From Billgrantia gudaonensis (GTDB taxonomy: Bacteria > Pseudomonadota > Gammaproteobacteria > Pseudomonadales > Halomonadaceae), in assembly GCF_900100195.1 (NCBI RefSeq), contig NZ_FNES01000013.1, positions 1 to 64,000 on the forward strand: a stretch of 64,000 nt of DNA, in the 5' to 3' direction. Below the pieces are notes generated by a model that saw only the letters and a list, made by a program, of their open reading frames with translations, did not search any database and was not told where the DNA came from. Of this stretch, positions 29,046 through 38,180 are shown one piece after another (position 1 is the first letter of the stretch; the number at the start of each line of letters is the position of its first letter). The position numbers and the translations under genes are program-made.

Positions 29046-29091
29046 TAGGCCGCTTACCACCTCTCCCTCTACCCTGACGGAAACCGCTACC

Positions 29092-30573
29092 ATGGTGACT
29101 TGTCCACGCTCCTCGGACCATCGGCATCCTACCCGGTGGTCTTTTTGGTTCTGTGCCCCGCTTCTCTTCCTAGGGCTCTCCACACCCCTGCATGCCGCCG
29201 CCGGTCCGCTGGACCTCACGCCTTCGGCCGTCGGCATGGCCGCCTTGGCACTCTTCGTCCTCGCCTATGCCCTGGTCATGGCCGAGGAGAAGATCCATAT
29301 GCGCAAGTCCAAACCGGTGTTGGTCGCGGCCGGCATCATCTGGGCGATGATCGGCTGGGTCTACGTCAATGCCGGCCTCTCGACGGAGTCCGAGCACGCC
29401 TTCCGCGAGACCCTGCTCGAGTTCTCCGAGCTGATGCTCTTCTTGCTGGTGGCGATGACCTACATCAACGCCATGGAGGAGCGCCGCGTGTTCGACGCCC
29501 TGCGCTCCTGGATGATCCGCAAGGGCTTCAGCTACAAGCAGCTGTTCTGGCTGACCGGCGGGCTCGCCTTCGTCATCTCGCCGGTGGCCGACAACCTCAC
29601 CACCGCCCTGCTGATGTGCGCGGTGGTCACCAAGGTGGCCGAAGGCGACAAGCGTTTCATCAATCTATGCTGCATCAACATCGTGGTGGCAGCCAACGCC
29701 GGCGGTGCCTTCAGTCCCTTCGGCGACATCACCACGCTCATGGTATGGCAGGCCGGCATGGTCGAGTTCTATGAATTCCTGTCGCTGTTCATTCCCTCGC
29801 TGGTCAACTTCCTGATTCCTGCGGTGGTGATGAGCCTGTTCATCAACAACCGCAAGCCGGAAGGCGTCTACGAAGACGTTTGGCTCAAGCGCGGAGCCCG
29901 CCGCATCATCGCCCTGTTCCTGCTCACCGTGGCCACCGCGGTGGCCGGGCATACCCTGCTGCACCTGCCGCCGGTACTGGGCATGATGACCGGGCTGGGC
30001 TACCTGCAATTCTTCGGCTACTACCTGCGTCGTACCCTCCCGCGCTCGCTGGAGCGCAAACGCAAGCGCTACACCCGTCGCGGCGATTATCGCAAGCTCG
30101 AGCAGCTGGGCAGCGTGGTGCCCTTCGACGTGTTCAACCGCGTGGCCCGCGCCGAGTGGGACACCCTGCTGTTCTTCTACGGCGTGGTGATGTGCGTGGG
30201 TGGCCTGGGCTTCATGGGCTACCTGGCCACGATGTCCGAACTGCTCTACACCCAGTGGGATGCCACCTGGGCCAACGTCGTCCTGGGGCTGATCTCCGCC
30301 GTGATCGACAACATCCCGGTGATGTTCGCGGTGCTGACCATGGAGCCCGAGATGTCTCACGGCCACTGGCTGCTGGTGACCCTCACCGCAGGCGTCGGCG
30401 GCAGTCTGCTGTCGGTGGGCTCGGCCGCCGGGGTGGCGGTGATGGGTCAGTCACGCGGCGCCTATACCTTCATGGGCCATCTGCGCTGGGCACCGGTGAT
30501 CATGCTCGGCTATATCGCCAGCATCGCCGTCCACCTGTGGCTCAATGCCGAGAGCTTCGCGATCATGCACTGA
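29092..30573 (+). CDS. nhaD: NhaD-type Na+/H+ antiporter
   Basis: Polytopic membrane protein (493 aa) with an N-terminal signal-like segment (LLFLGLSTPLHAAA) and about 12 hydrophobic helices. The NhaD hallmark SPVADNLTTALLMCAVVTKV and the acidic/polar membrane residues in FSPFGDITTLMVWQAG and ISAVIDNIPVMFAVLTM mark the ion path. NhaD exchanges Na+ or Li+ for H+ and supports growth at alkaline pH and high salt, suiting a halophile. Start at ATG 29092. Convergent with the lipoprotein gene at 30585. Confidence 0.93.
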   Translation: MVTCPRSSDHRHPTRWSFWFCAPLLFLGLSTPLHAAAGPLDLTPSAVGMAALALFVLAYALVMAEEKIHMRKSKPVLVAAGIIWAMIGWVYVNAGLSTESEHAFRETLLEFSELMLFLLVAMTYINAMEERRVFDALRSWMIRKGFSYKQLFWLTGGLAFVISPVADNLTTALLMCAVVTKVAEGDKRFINLCCINIVVAANAGGAFSPFGDITTLMVWQAGMVEFYEFLSLFIPSLVNFLIPAVVMSLFINNRKPEGVYEDVWLKRGARRIIALFLLTVATAVAGHTLLHLPPVLGMMTGLGYLQFFGYYLRRTLPRSLERKRKRYTRRGDYRKLEQLGSVVPFDVFNRVARAEWDTLLFFYGVVMCVGGLGFMGYLATMSELLYTQWDATWANVVLGLISAVIDNIPVMFAVLTMEPEMSHGHWLLVTLTAGVGGSLLSVGSAAGVAVMGQSRGAYTFMGHLRWAPVIMLGYIASIAVHLWLNAESFAIMH

Positions 30574-30584
30574 CACGCGCCTCG

Positions 30585-31670
30585 TCAAGGGTCGAGCCGC
30601 GGCCCTTGATGAAGCCGTCCCGGCCAGCGCAACACCATGATGGCCAGGACGTTGCGGTGCTCACCGCCGGCCAGTTCGCTGCTGCCCGCGGGTGACGGAA
30701 TGATGCCGCTTGTCGGGTCGACGGCCGCGACCAGCGCTTCGCGCAGGCGAGCTACCGCCGGATGCGCCTCGCGGCCGGCGAGCAGGAAACTGAGCGCCAC
30801 CTCGGCCTGGATGTCCTCGGTGGCGCGCTTCCGGATCGTCTCGAGCTCGCGCTCGAAGCGGTCCAGTATCCAGGCGAACTCGTCGGGATCCACGCGTTGC
30901 TGGTAATAGCGGCTCGCCGCGATCACGAAATGGGTCATGCCGTAGAGATAGTTGCGGTATTCCAGGTCGTCCAGCCCGTCGGCACTGCCCGGCGGATACT
31001 GGGCACGAAAGGCGGAGACCACCGGCTCGCGGAGGTCGGTCACCCCGAGCTGATGCAGGAAGTGCACGTAGTTGCCCACCTGGGCCGCATAGGTGCGCAG
31101 GACTTGCGGGTCGGTCAGAAAACGCTTCCAGTCGACCTCGGCAAGGTAGTCGAGAGCCCGCTCGTGCCCGTCGACCTCCGTCAACAGGCCATGGTACTCG
31201 GCCTGGATCAGCCGGGCGAGCAGACGCCGCGCGAAGGGTAGCTCTCCCCACTCGGCGAGCATCGCCCGGCGAGCGCGCTGTTTCGCGGTGCGCTGCGGGT
31301 AGCTCACGACGATCTCGCGACTGCGCATGGCGGCATAGTCCGGCGCTTCGAGACCGACGATGTCGGCCTCGAGCTTGGCCACCAGCCGGCGCCCATAGGC
31401 GCGACTGAACGGCACATAGCGCGCCTCGCCGGTCAGGCGATAGAGACGCTGGGCGTAGTGGCGCTGCTTGGCGGGCGGCAGTTCGGGCAACGCCGCATCA
31501 TAGACGGCCTGGATGGCAAGCCCCGTCTCGCGCTGGCGTTCGCGTTGGCTCGCGTCCAGGTGCGTTTCGACGCTGGCGCAGCCCGCGAGCAGCACGAGAA
31601 AGACGAGCAGCGACCACCCGACCGCCGGCCAGCGACCCAGCCGGCTGCGGACCATCTCACGTCGGATCAT
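30585..31670 (-). CDS. Lipoprotein of unknown function (DUF3541-like)
   Basis: A 361-aa protein with a lipoprotein signal (hydrophobic segment then LLAGC, Cys31) and a helical, Arg/Glu-rich mature region ending with GGEHRNVLAIMVLRWPG. I tentatively associate it with DUF3541 from memory. ATG 31670 has GGAG upstream and lies within the last codons of the TRIC channel gene (14-bp overlap), so the two are co-translated. The lipidated protein could sit in the outer or inner membrane; residue +2 is Ala, favouring outer membrane sorting. Confidence 0.75.
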   Translation of the reverse strand: MIRREMVRSRLGRWPAVGWSLLVFLVLLAGCASVETHLDASQRERQRETGLAIQAVYDAALPELPPAKQRHYAQRLYRLTGEARYVPFSRAYGRRLVAKLEADIVGLEAPDYAAMRSREIVVSYPQRTAKQRARRAMLAEWGELPFARRLLARLIQAEYHGLLTEVDGHERALDYLAEVDWKRFLTDPQVLRTYAAQVGNYVHFLHQLGVTDLREPVVSAFRAQYPPGSADGLDDLEYRNYLYGMTHFVIAASRYYQQRVDPDEFAWILDRFERELETIRKRATEDIQAEVALSFLLAGREAHPAVARLREALVAAVDPTSGIIPSPAGSSELAGGEHRNVLAIMVLRWPGRLHQGPRLDP

Positions 31671-32385
31671 TGCCCTGTCTCCTGCGACGACGCTCGGGAC
31701 GGATCAGCCTGACTCGTGCCTTGGGCGGTACCTTGGCCTGCTCGCCACCGTCCCGTGCTGCCGGACGGATCGTCACCCAGGCGAAAACGGGCAACGCGAG
31801 CCGCCACTGGATCGCCGCCAGGCGCAGGCTCAGCGTCGTCGCCACGCCGATCATGATCGATGCCAGAGCCGGTGCGTCCAGCGCCTCCAGCGCCACGTAG
31901 ACGATGCCGCCAGCGATCGATGCGGTGGCGTAGACTTCCTGGCGCAGCACCATGGGCACGCGACGCGCCAGGACGTCGCGCACCATGCCGCCGGCCACTC
32001 CAGTGAGCAGGCCCATCAGCACCGCCACGATGCCGGGCGCCTCCAGCAGCAGCGCCTTGTGGGCCCCGATCACCGTGAACAGGGCCAGGCCGAAGGCATC
32101 CGCCACCGGCAGGAAGACTCGCGAGAGGCGATGAATGTAGTGGAAACCCAGGATCGACAGCCCCACGGTGGCCAGGATCACCCACAGGTAAGTGGGGTCG
32201 CTGACCCAGAACACCGGCCGCACGCCCAGTACCAGGTCGCGCAGGGTACCGCCGCCGATGCCGGTCACCGCCGCCAGCACCAGCATGCCGAAGGGGTCCA
32301 TGCGCGAACGGCAGGCGAGTATCACGCCCGACAGGGAGAAGACGATCACCCCTGCCATGTCCAGCCAATGGACCAGGCTCGTCAC
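31657..32385 (-). CDS. TRIC-like (UPF0126/YicG) cation channel protein
   Basis: A 242-aa inner-membrane protein with two copies of the UPF0126 repeat. Each has the glycine motif: GIGGGTLRDLVLG in the first and GVAGGMVRDVLARR in the second. Prokaryotic TRIC proteins form homotrimeric K+/cation channels; whether this one does so is inferred from family. The start is GTG 32385. It overlaps the downstream lipoprotein gene. The C-terminal 30 residues are basic (RPERRRRRQGNDPT). Confidence 0.9.
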   Translation of the reverse strand: MTSLVHWLDMAGVIVFSLSGVILACRSRMDPFGMLVLAAVTGIGGGTLRDLVLGVRPVFWVSDPTYLWVILATVGLSILGFHYIHRLSRVFLPVADAFGLALFTVIGAHKALLLEAPGIVAVLMGLLTGVAGGMVRDVLARRVPMVLRQEVYATASIAGGIVYVALEALDAPALASIMIGVATTLSLRLAAIQWRLALPVFAWVTIRPAARDGGEQAKVPPKARVRLIRPERRRRRQGNDPT

Positions 32386-32431
32386 GTTTCACCCGCCCGA
32401 ATCGAAACCGGCAAGATTCTCCGCTCCGCTC

Positions 32432-33022
32432 TCATTGGTAGGTCACCACCAGAAATCCCACCAGCTCCGTATCGCCGACATTCTCGATGGTGTGTTCGAG
32501 ATCGGCATGATAGTGAGCGGAGTCGCCAAGGCCCAGCTCGCAACGATTGTCGCCGGCCACCACGACCGCCCGCCCTTGGGTAACGGTGAGCAGCTCGCGG
32601 GTCCCCTCGAAGTGCGCAGCGCTGTGCAGCCGGGCGTTCGGGGCGAGGCGCACCTCGTAGAACTCCACGCTCTTCTCCAGGTGCAGCGGCGAGAGCGTGC
32701 GGATGCGGCAGTCGCGGTCGTCACGAAACAGCTGACTGGCATCGTCGCTGCGCACCACCTCGATGCGCGATGCCGTCCACGGCTGATCGACCAGCTCGCC
32801 GATGTTGAGCCCGAAAGCCTGGGCGATGCGCAGCGTCACTGCCAGGGTCGGGTTGGCCCGCCCGCGCTCGATCTGGCTCAGCATGGAACGGCTGACCCCC
32901 GAGGCGGCGGCCAGTTGCTCCAGCGTGAGGCCACGCTTCTTGCGCAGCTCCACGACTCGGCTCGCCAGCCCCTGGCTGCCGATGTCTCCCGTGGTGGAAG
33001 CTGCCACCGTTGTGTCGTTCAC
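32432..33022 (-). CDS. XRE-family regulator with C-terminal cupin domain
   Basis: A 196-aa regulator: helix-turn-helix of the Cro/CI type (about 18-72, LTLEQLAAASGVSRSMLSQIERG) and a small cupin fold (about 115-195). This architecture (SutR/PuuR-like) usually senses a small metabolite through the cupin barrel. GTG 33022 has GAGGAG upstream. It is transcribed divergently from tdh-kbl across a 204-bp region holding a 20-bp direct repeat, so it probably controls those genes and itself in response to threonine or a product; that is inference. Confidence 0.88.
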   Translation of the reverse strand: MNDTTVAASTTGDIGSQGLASRVVELRKKRGLTLEQLAAASGVSRSMLSQIERGRANPTLAVTLRIAQAFGLNIGELVDQPWTASRIEVVRSDDASQLFRDDRDCRIRTLSPLHLEKSVEFYEVRLAPNARLHSAAHFEGTRELLTVTQGRAVVVAGDNRCELGLGDSAHYHADLEHTIENVGDTELVGFLVVTYQ

Positions 33023-33090
33023 CCCGTCACTCCTCTATACCGATAGGAACACGCTGCAACCCACACGTGGGGCCATCGCCCAAATCCATG

Positions 33091-33134
33091 ATGAGGGAAT
33101 TATTTCTTGAATGATGGAATTATTCTGCAATACT
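33091..33134 (+). promoter_or_regulatory. Candidate operator and promoter of tdh-kbl
   Basis: Two imperfect copies of a 20-bp unit lie head to tail: both contain ATGA-x-GGAATTATT, at 33091 and 33111, exactly two helical turns apart. A possible promoter overlaps them: TTGAAT (33107-33112), 16 bp, AATACT (33129-33134), about 95 bp before the tdh start. The repeat is AT-rich against a GC-rich background. A binding site for the divergent XRE-cupin protein is the simplest reading. Confidence 0.55.
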
Positions 33135-33226
33135 GGAAGTCGTTCCTTTATCGTAAACGTTCTGGAGCGCAATGCCAGGATCCTGCGTTCCCGACGTCAC
33201 TCCGACCCCCATAACAAGGTAGAGTC

Positions 33227-34252
33227 ATGCAAGCACTGGTCAAGAAGGAAGCCGCGCCGGGACTGTGGCTGGCGGAGGTTCCGAAACCGGAGATCGGCAT
33301 CAACGACGTGCTGATCCGCGTCAAGCGCACCGCCATCTGCGGCACCGATCTGCACATCTACAAGTGGGACAGTTGGGCGCAGAAGACCATTCCCACACCC
33401 ATGGTGGTGGGTCACGAGTTCGTCGGCGAGATCGTCGAGGTCGGCTCCAACGTCAATGATTTCCACCCCGGCCAGATCGTCTCCGGCGAGGGCCACGTGG
33501 TGTGCGGGCGCTGCCGCAACTGCCTGGCGGGACGCCGCCACCTGTGCGCCCACACCAGCGGCGTGGGCGTCAATCGCCCGGGCGCCTTCGCCGAATACGT
33601 GGCGCTTCCCATGTCCAACGTCTGGGAGCACAAGCCGGGGATCGACCTCGACGTGGCCGCCCTGTTCGACCCGCTGGGCAACGCCGTGCACACTGCCCTG
33701 CAATTCGATCTGCTCGGCGAGGACGTGCTGATCACCGGCGCCGGGCCGATCGGCGCCATGGCCGCAGCGGTGTGCCGACATGCCGGGGCGCGCCACGTGG
33801 TGATCACCGACCTGAACCCGTCACGCCTGGCACTGGCCGAACGCCTCGGCGCCACCCGCACGGTGGACGTGCGCCATGAAACGCTGGCCGACGTGCAGCG
33901 CGACCTGGGGCTGGCCGAAGGCTTCGACGTGGGCCTGGAAATGTCCGGCAGCCCCGCCGCGTTCCGGGAGATGCTGGCCAACCTGTGCCACGGCGGCAAG
34001 GTGGCGATGCTCGGCATTCCCACCGAGGAGATGGCCATCGACTGGAACACCGTGATCTTCAACATGCTGACGATCAAGGGCATCTACGGTCGAGAGATGT
34101 ACGAGACCTGGTACAAGATGTCGGTGATGATCGACTCGGGACTCGACATCTCGCCGGTGATCACCCACCGGTTGCCCTACACCGATTTTCAGCAGGGCTT
34201 CGAAGCCATGCTGGCTGGTGATGCCAGCAAGATCGTCCTCGACTGGGAGTAA
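33227..34252 (+). CDS. tdh: L-threonine 3-dehydrogenase
   Basis: Zinc-dependent medium-chain dehydrogenase (341 aa) that oxidises threonine to 2-amino-3-ketobutyrate with NAD+. Catalytic zinc ligands Cys38 and His63-Glu64 are present; the structural zinc site is complete at Cys93, 96, 99 and 107 ([10 protein letters not shown]...HLC). The Rossmann motif reads [12 protein letters not shown]. The length equals that of E. coli Tdh. Its stop is 4 bp before the kbl start, with the kbl ribosome site inside its final codons. Confidence 0.97.
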   Translation: MQALVKKEAAPGLWLAEVPKPEIGINDVLIRVKRTAICGTDLHIYKWDSWAQKTIPTPMVVGHEFVGEIVEVGSNVNDFHPGQIVSGEGHVVCGRCRNCLAGRRHLCAHTSGVGVNRPGAFAEYVALPMSNVWEHKPGIDLDVAALFDPLGNAVHTALQFDLLGEDVLITGAGPIGAMAAAVCRHAGARHVVITDLNPSRLALAERLGATRTVDVRHETLADVQRDLGLAEGFDVGLEMSGSPAAFREMLANLCHGGKVAMLGIPTEEMAIDWNTVIFNMLTIKGIYGREMYETWYKMSVMIDSGLDISPVITHRLPYTDFQQGFEAMLAGDASKIVLDWE

Positions 34253-34256
34253 CGCC

Positions 34257-35465
34257 ATGTACGGAGCCTTTCGACAGCACCTGCAGCGCGAGCTCGACAC
34301 CATCGAATCCGCCGGGCTGACCAAGCACGAACGCCTGCTGGCCACGCCACAGGGCACCCATGTCGGCCTGCCCCCCTCGGCCGGGATGGAAGAAGGCCGC
34401 GAGGTGCTCAATCTGTGCGCCAACAATTACCTGGGCCTGGCCCAGCACCCCGAGGTCAACGCCGCCGCCAGGGTCGGGCTCGACGAGTGGGGTTACGGCC
34501 TGGCTTCGGTGCGCTTCATCTGCGGTACCCAGACCCAGCACAAGGATCTCGAGCAAGCGCTCAGCGACTTCCTCGGCGCCGAGGACACCATCCTCTACCC
34601 TTCCTGCTTCGACGCCAACGGCGGGCTCTTCGAGACGCTGCTCGGGCCGGAGGACGCGGTGATCTCCGATGCGCTCAACCATGCCAGCATCATCGACGGG
34701 ATTCGTCTCAGCAAGGCCAAGCGCTACCGCTATCGCAACTGCGACCTGGCCGACCTCGAAGCGCAGTTGCAGGCCGCCGAGCGCGATGGCGCGCGCTTCA
34801 AGCTGATCTCCACCGACGGCGTCTTCTCCATGGACGGCACCATCGCCCCGCTGGATGCCATCTGCGACCTGGCGGAGCGCTACGGGGCGCTGGTGCACTT
34901 CGACGACTGCCATGCCACCGGCTTTCTCGGCGAGGGCGGTCGCGGCACCCACGAGTACCGCGACTGCATGGATCGCATCGACATCACCACCGGCACCCTG
35001 GGCAAGGCACTGGGCGGCGCCAGCGGCGGCTACACCAGCGGCCGACGCGAGATCGTCGCTCTGCTGCGTCAGCGCTCGCGGCCGTACCTGTTCTCCAACA
35101 CCGTGGCCCCGCCGGTGGTGGCCGGCGCCCTGAAGGCCCTGGAACTGGCCGCCGAGTCCCGCGAGCTGCGCGACCGGCTCGAGGAGAACACCGCCTTCTT
35201 CCGCGCGGGACTCGAGCGCCTGGGCTTCGAGCTGCTGCCCGGCGAGCACCCCATCGTGCCGGTGATGCTGCACGATGCGTCCCTGGCCAGCCGCTTCGCC
35301 GACGCCATGCTCGAAGAAGGCATCTACGTGATCGCCTTCTCCTACCCGGTGGTGCCCAAGGGCCAGGCACGCATCCGCACCCAGATGTCCGCCGCCTTCA
35401 CCCGCGACGACCTGGAGGCGGCGCTGGCCGCCTTCGCGCGGGTCAAGGCGAAGCTCGGGGTGTGA
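34257..35465 (+). CDS. kbl: Glycine C-acetyltransferase (2-amino-3-ketobutyrate CoA ligase)
   Basis: PLP-dependent alpha-oxoamine synthase (402 aa) that cleaves the Tdh product with CoA to glycine and acetyl-CoA. The PLP lysine lies in [16 protein letters not shown], with the [12 protein letters not shown] and [10 protein letters not shown] motifs preceding it. ATG 34257 is preceded by GGAG overlapping the end of tdh. The tdh-kbl pair is the standard threonine-to-glycine route. Convergent with phoX. Confidence 0.97.
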   Translation: MYGAFRQHLQRELDTIESAGLTKHERLLATPQGTHVGLPPSAGMEEGREVLNLCANNYLGLAQHPEVNAAARVGLDEWGYGLASVRFICGTQTQHKDLEQALSDFLGAEDTILYPSCFDANGGLFETLLGPEDAVISDALNHASIIDGIRLSKAKRYRYRNCDLADLEAQLQAAERDGARFKLISTDGVFSMDGTIAPLDAICDLAERYGALVHFDDCHATGFLGEGGRGTHEYRDCMDRIDITTGTLGKALGGASGGYTSGRREIVALLRQRSRPYLFSNTVAPPVVAGALKALELAAESRELRDRLEENTAFFRAGLERLGFELLPGEHPIVPVMLHDASLASRFADAMLEEGIYVIAFSYPVVPKGQARIRTQMSAAFTRDDLEAALAAFARVKAKLGV

Positions 35466-35522
35466 CCCTCGCTTCGCCTCGTCTCCGGCGCCTTTCATCG
35501 CTGGGGGCTTGGAATAGTGCTC

Positions 35523-37487
35523 TCAGCCGATGGTGCCGCCACCGCGACGGGTAATCGCCACCACGGAGGGGCGCGGCGGCATGCCATCCGCGAAGTCGGG
35601 CCAGCGAGTCGCCGGATTCTCGAAGGTCGAGGGAGCGTCGCGTCCCGGGAAGGCCTCGGTTCCGTCGGCCGCCGGATGCTGCACCGCCACGAACAGAGCA
35701 GTGTCGTCCGGGGTGAAACAGGGCCCGCACATCTCGGCGCCGACCGGCACACGGAAGAACATCTTGCCGGTGCCGCGCCGCTCGCCCTCGGTCTCCAGCG
35801 CCCAGACCCCATCGGCAGTACCCGACTTCGCCCAGTTGCTGCCCTGGTCGGTGGTCACCCAGAGTCGGCCCCGTGCATCCACGGCGCAATTGTCGGGAGC
35901 CGCGAACCAGCCGTTATCGCTGGTAGCGGGATTCCACAGCGCGCCGACTTCGCCCCTGGCGGGATCGCCGCAGCGCACCAGCACTTCCCAGTGGTTGCGT
36001 TCGGCCGTGTGACGCCCCTCGGTGACGATCTCGAGGATGTGCCCGAAGGTGTTGTCGGCTCGCGGGTTGACCGCATCCACCTGCTCTTCGGTCCGCTGCG
36101 TATTGTTGGTGAGCATCACATAGACGTCGCCGGTGGCGGGATTGGCCTCGACGTCCTCGGGACGGTCCATGGGCGTGGCGCCCAGGGCGTCGGCGGCCAA
36201 CCGAGTATCGATCAGCACGTCGGCCTGGCTGGCGAAACCATTCTCTTCGGTCAACGGTCCTTCGCCATGCACCAGCGGCAGCCAGGTCACGCTGCCATCT
36301 TCGTCGAAGCGGGCCACGTAGAGGGTACCGTGGTCGAGCAGGTCGCGGTTGGCCGCCGGGTCGGCACGCTCGACGACGTCGCGACTGACGAACTTGTAGA
36401 CGTAGTCGAAGCGCTGGTCGTCGCCCATGTAGACCACCAGGCGGCCATCCTCGGCAATCACCGAAGCGGCGCCCTCGTGCTTGAAGCGCCCGAGTGCGGT
36501 GCGCTTGACCGGCACGCTCTCGGGATCGCGCGGGTCGATCTCCACCACCCAGCCGAAGCGGTTGGGCTCGTTGGGCTCCTGGGAAACATCGAAGCGGGCG
36601 TCGAACCGGCCCCAAGCGTAAGCGTTGCCCGGCACGCCGTAGCGCTCGAGCTTGGCCTTCTCCGGATGGTCGGCGACATCGCCCAGGAAATAGCCGTGGA
36701 AGTTCTCTTCGCAGGTGAGAATGGTACCCCAGGGCGTGGTACCGCCGGCGCAGTTGTTGAGAGTGCCGATCACCGTCGTGCCCTCGGAGTCGGCCGCGGT
36801 GCGCATCCGCTCGTGGCCGGCGGCGGGGCCGCCGATACGCATCTCGGTGCTGCGCGGGGACAGGCGTCGGTTGTAGCGACTGTTGCGCTGGTAGCGCCAG
36901 CGACCACCCTCGCCCAGGACCTCGACCACCGAGAGTCCGTGCGCAGCCTTCTCGATCTCCACCATCTCGGCGGTGATGCCGGAGAAGTCGTGCTCATCCT
37001 GTGGCCCCGGCAGGCCCGGAAACATCAGTTCCTCGTTGGTGTACTCGTGGTTGACCACCAGCAGGCCGCGGTCGAAGCGACCCTCCAGCGGCACGAAGCC
37101 CACGTAGTCATTGTTGTAGCCGAACTGGCGTTCCTGGGCATCGGCGCTCTGGCGGCGCGGATCGAACTCCGGCGCATCGTCGAACAGCGGGTCGCCCCAG
37201 CGAATCAACACCTCGGCCTCGTGGCCGGCCGCCACGTGGTGGGTCGTATCGACGCCGTGCACGATCTCCTCGAAGGCGAAGCGATCGTGCGCTTCGGCGG
37301 CGATGGCCGCGCTCAGCGGATGCAGTGCCCCGATGGCCGCCACGCCCAGGCCGGCACTGCCGGCGCCCTTGAGAAACCCGCGACGCGAGAAACGTCGCTC
37401 GATGATCTCGCCGATGGGGCGGTGCACGTGGGGGTTGCTCGGTTCGTTCTCGGCTTCCTCGAAATGGGCTCGACGATTGAAAACCAT
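35523..37487 (-). CDS. phoX: PhoX-family alkaline phosphatase, Tat-exported
   Basis: A 654-aa DUF839/PhoX protein. The N-terminus has a twin-arginine signal SRRGFLKG (34-41) followed by a hydrophobic Ala-rich stretch, so it is exported folded, consistent with a metal-loaded enzyme. Characterised PhoX enzymes are Ca/Fe phosphatases acting on phosphomonoesters in the periplasm. The body contains ILTCEENFHGYF, WVVEIDPRDP and AVDARGRLWVTTDQG stretches typical of the family. AAGGAG precedes the ATG. Not every DUF839 protein has proven phosphatase activity. Confidence 0.9.
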   Translation of the reverse strand: MVFNRRAHFEEAENEPSNPHVHRPIGEIIERRFSRRGFLKGAGSAGLGVAAIGALHPLSAAIAAEAHDRFAFEEIVHGVDTTHHVAAGHEAEVLIRWGDPLFDDAPEFDPRRQSADAQERQFGYNNDYVGFVPLEGRFDRGLLVVNHEYTNEELMFPGLPGPQDEHDFSGITAEMVEIEKAAHGLSVVEVLGEGGRWRYQRNSRYNRRLSPRSTEMRIGGPAAGHERMRTAADSEGTTVIGTLNNCAGGTTPWGTILTCEENFHGYFLGDVADHPEKAKLERYGVPGNAYAWGRFDARFDVSQEPNEPNRFGWVVEIDPRDPESVPVKRTALGRFKHEGAASVIAEDGRLVVYMGDDQRFDYVYKFVSRDVVERADPAANRDLLDHGTLYVARFDEDGSVTWLPLVHGEGPLTEENGFASQADVLIDTRLAADALGATPMDRPEDVEANPATGDVYVMLTNNTQRTEEQVDAVNPRADNTFGHILEIVTEGRHTAERNHWEVLVRCGDPARGEVGALWNPATSDNGWFAAPDNCAVDARGRLWVTTDQGSNWAKSGTADGVWALETEGERRGTGKMFFRVPVGAEMCGPCFTPDDTALFVAVQHPAADGTEAFPGRDAPSTFENPATRWPDFADGMPPRPSVVAITRRGGGTIG

Positions 37488-37556
37488 GGCTTCTTCTCCT
37501 TACGGGTCGCGATATCGCCGCGACTCAGTCACGGGATTCCTTGATAACGCCGCAAG

Positions 37557-37574
37557 GTGTCGCTCTGATGACGG
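37557..37574 (-). promoter_or_regulatory. Possible Pho box upstream of phoX
   Basis: The minus strand reads CCGTCAT-CAGA-GCGACAC, two 7-bp units 4 bp apart. The first matches the PhoB half-site CTGTCAT at 6 of 7 positions, the second CTGTCAC at 4 of 7. It lies about 70 bp upstream of the phoX start. The second half is weak, so this is tentative. Confidence 0.3.
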
Positions 37575-37704
37575 TGCCATGGCAGTGTGGGGTCATGCAT
37601 CGCAAGGACGAGACTGGCATCACTTAGGGTATGCTGTGTGCGCCAGACTCCGAAGCCTCGCAGGCAGAAACCGAGTGCCGCGCCCAATAACGAAGGAGCC
37701 CCCC

Positions 37705-38178
37705 ATGGAATGGAGTCCCGCGCTGATCTGGCTCGCCCTCGCCCTTTTGCTGGGGCTGGCCGAGCTCACCTCCGGTGCCCTGCTGCTGCTGGCGCTGGCC
37801 ATCGCCGCCACGCTAACCGCGGCCGTGGCGACCCTGGAGCCATCGCTGGCCGGGCAGCTGCTGGCCATGGGAGCCTTCTCCGGCGTGCTGGTGCCGCTCG
37901 CCGTGTGGAAGATCCGCCCCTGGTTCTCGCCCCGCGGCGTGGCCTATGGCACCACCGGCAGCGGAATTGAGAAGGGGCGGCGCTACACCACCCTCGAGCG
38001 CGAGTTCGACGGCGCCACGGGCATCAAGATCAACGGCGACTTCTATCGTCTGCGCGTGGCCCACAGCAGCGACACCGAACTGCCGGCGGGCACGCCCGTC
38101 ATCTTCGAACGTTTCGACGGCACCACCGCCGTCGTGCATCTCGCCCCACCCGCAGCTCCCCAAGACAAGGAACAGTGA
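37705..38178 (+). CDS. NfeD-like membrane protein
   Basis: A 157-aa protein with two or three hydrophobic segments in the first 80 residues and a C-terminal OB-fold of the NfeD type (DGATGIKINGDFYRLRVAHSSDTELPAGTPVIF). NfeD proteins pair with SPFH/stomatin proteins in membrane microdomains. AAGGAG precedes ATG 37705. The stomatin-like gene follows 2 bp after the stop, so the two form an operon. Confidence 0.92.
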   Translation: MEWSPALIWLALALLLGLAELTSGALLLLALAIAATLTAAVATLEPSLAGQLLAMGAFSGVLVPLAVWKIRPWFSPRGVAYGTTGSGIEKGRRYTTLEREFDGATGIKINGDFYRLRVAHSSDTELPAGTPVIFERFDGTTAVVHLAPPAAPQDKEQ

Positions 38179-38180
38179 CC

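Noticed and set aside
30585..30609. 7-bp inverted repeat TCAAGGG/CCCTTGA between nhaD and the lipoprotein gene
   Set aside because: Overlaps the lipoprotein stop codon and lacks a T run on either strand; probably fortuitous.
35517..37544. 675-codon open frame on the plus strand opposite phoX
   Set aside because: Shadow of phoX; phoX has a Tat signal, ribosome site and family motifs.
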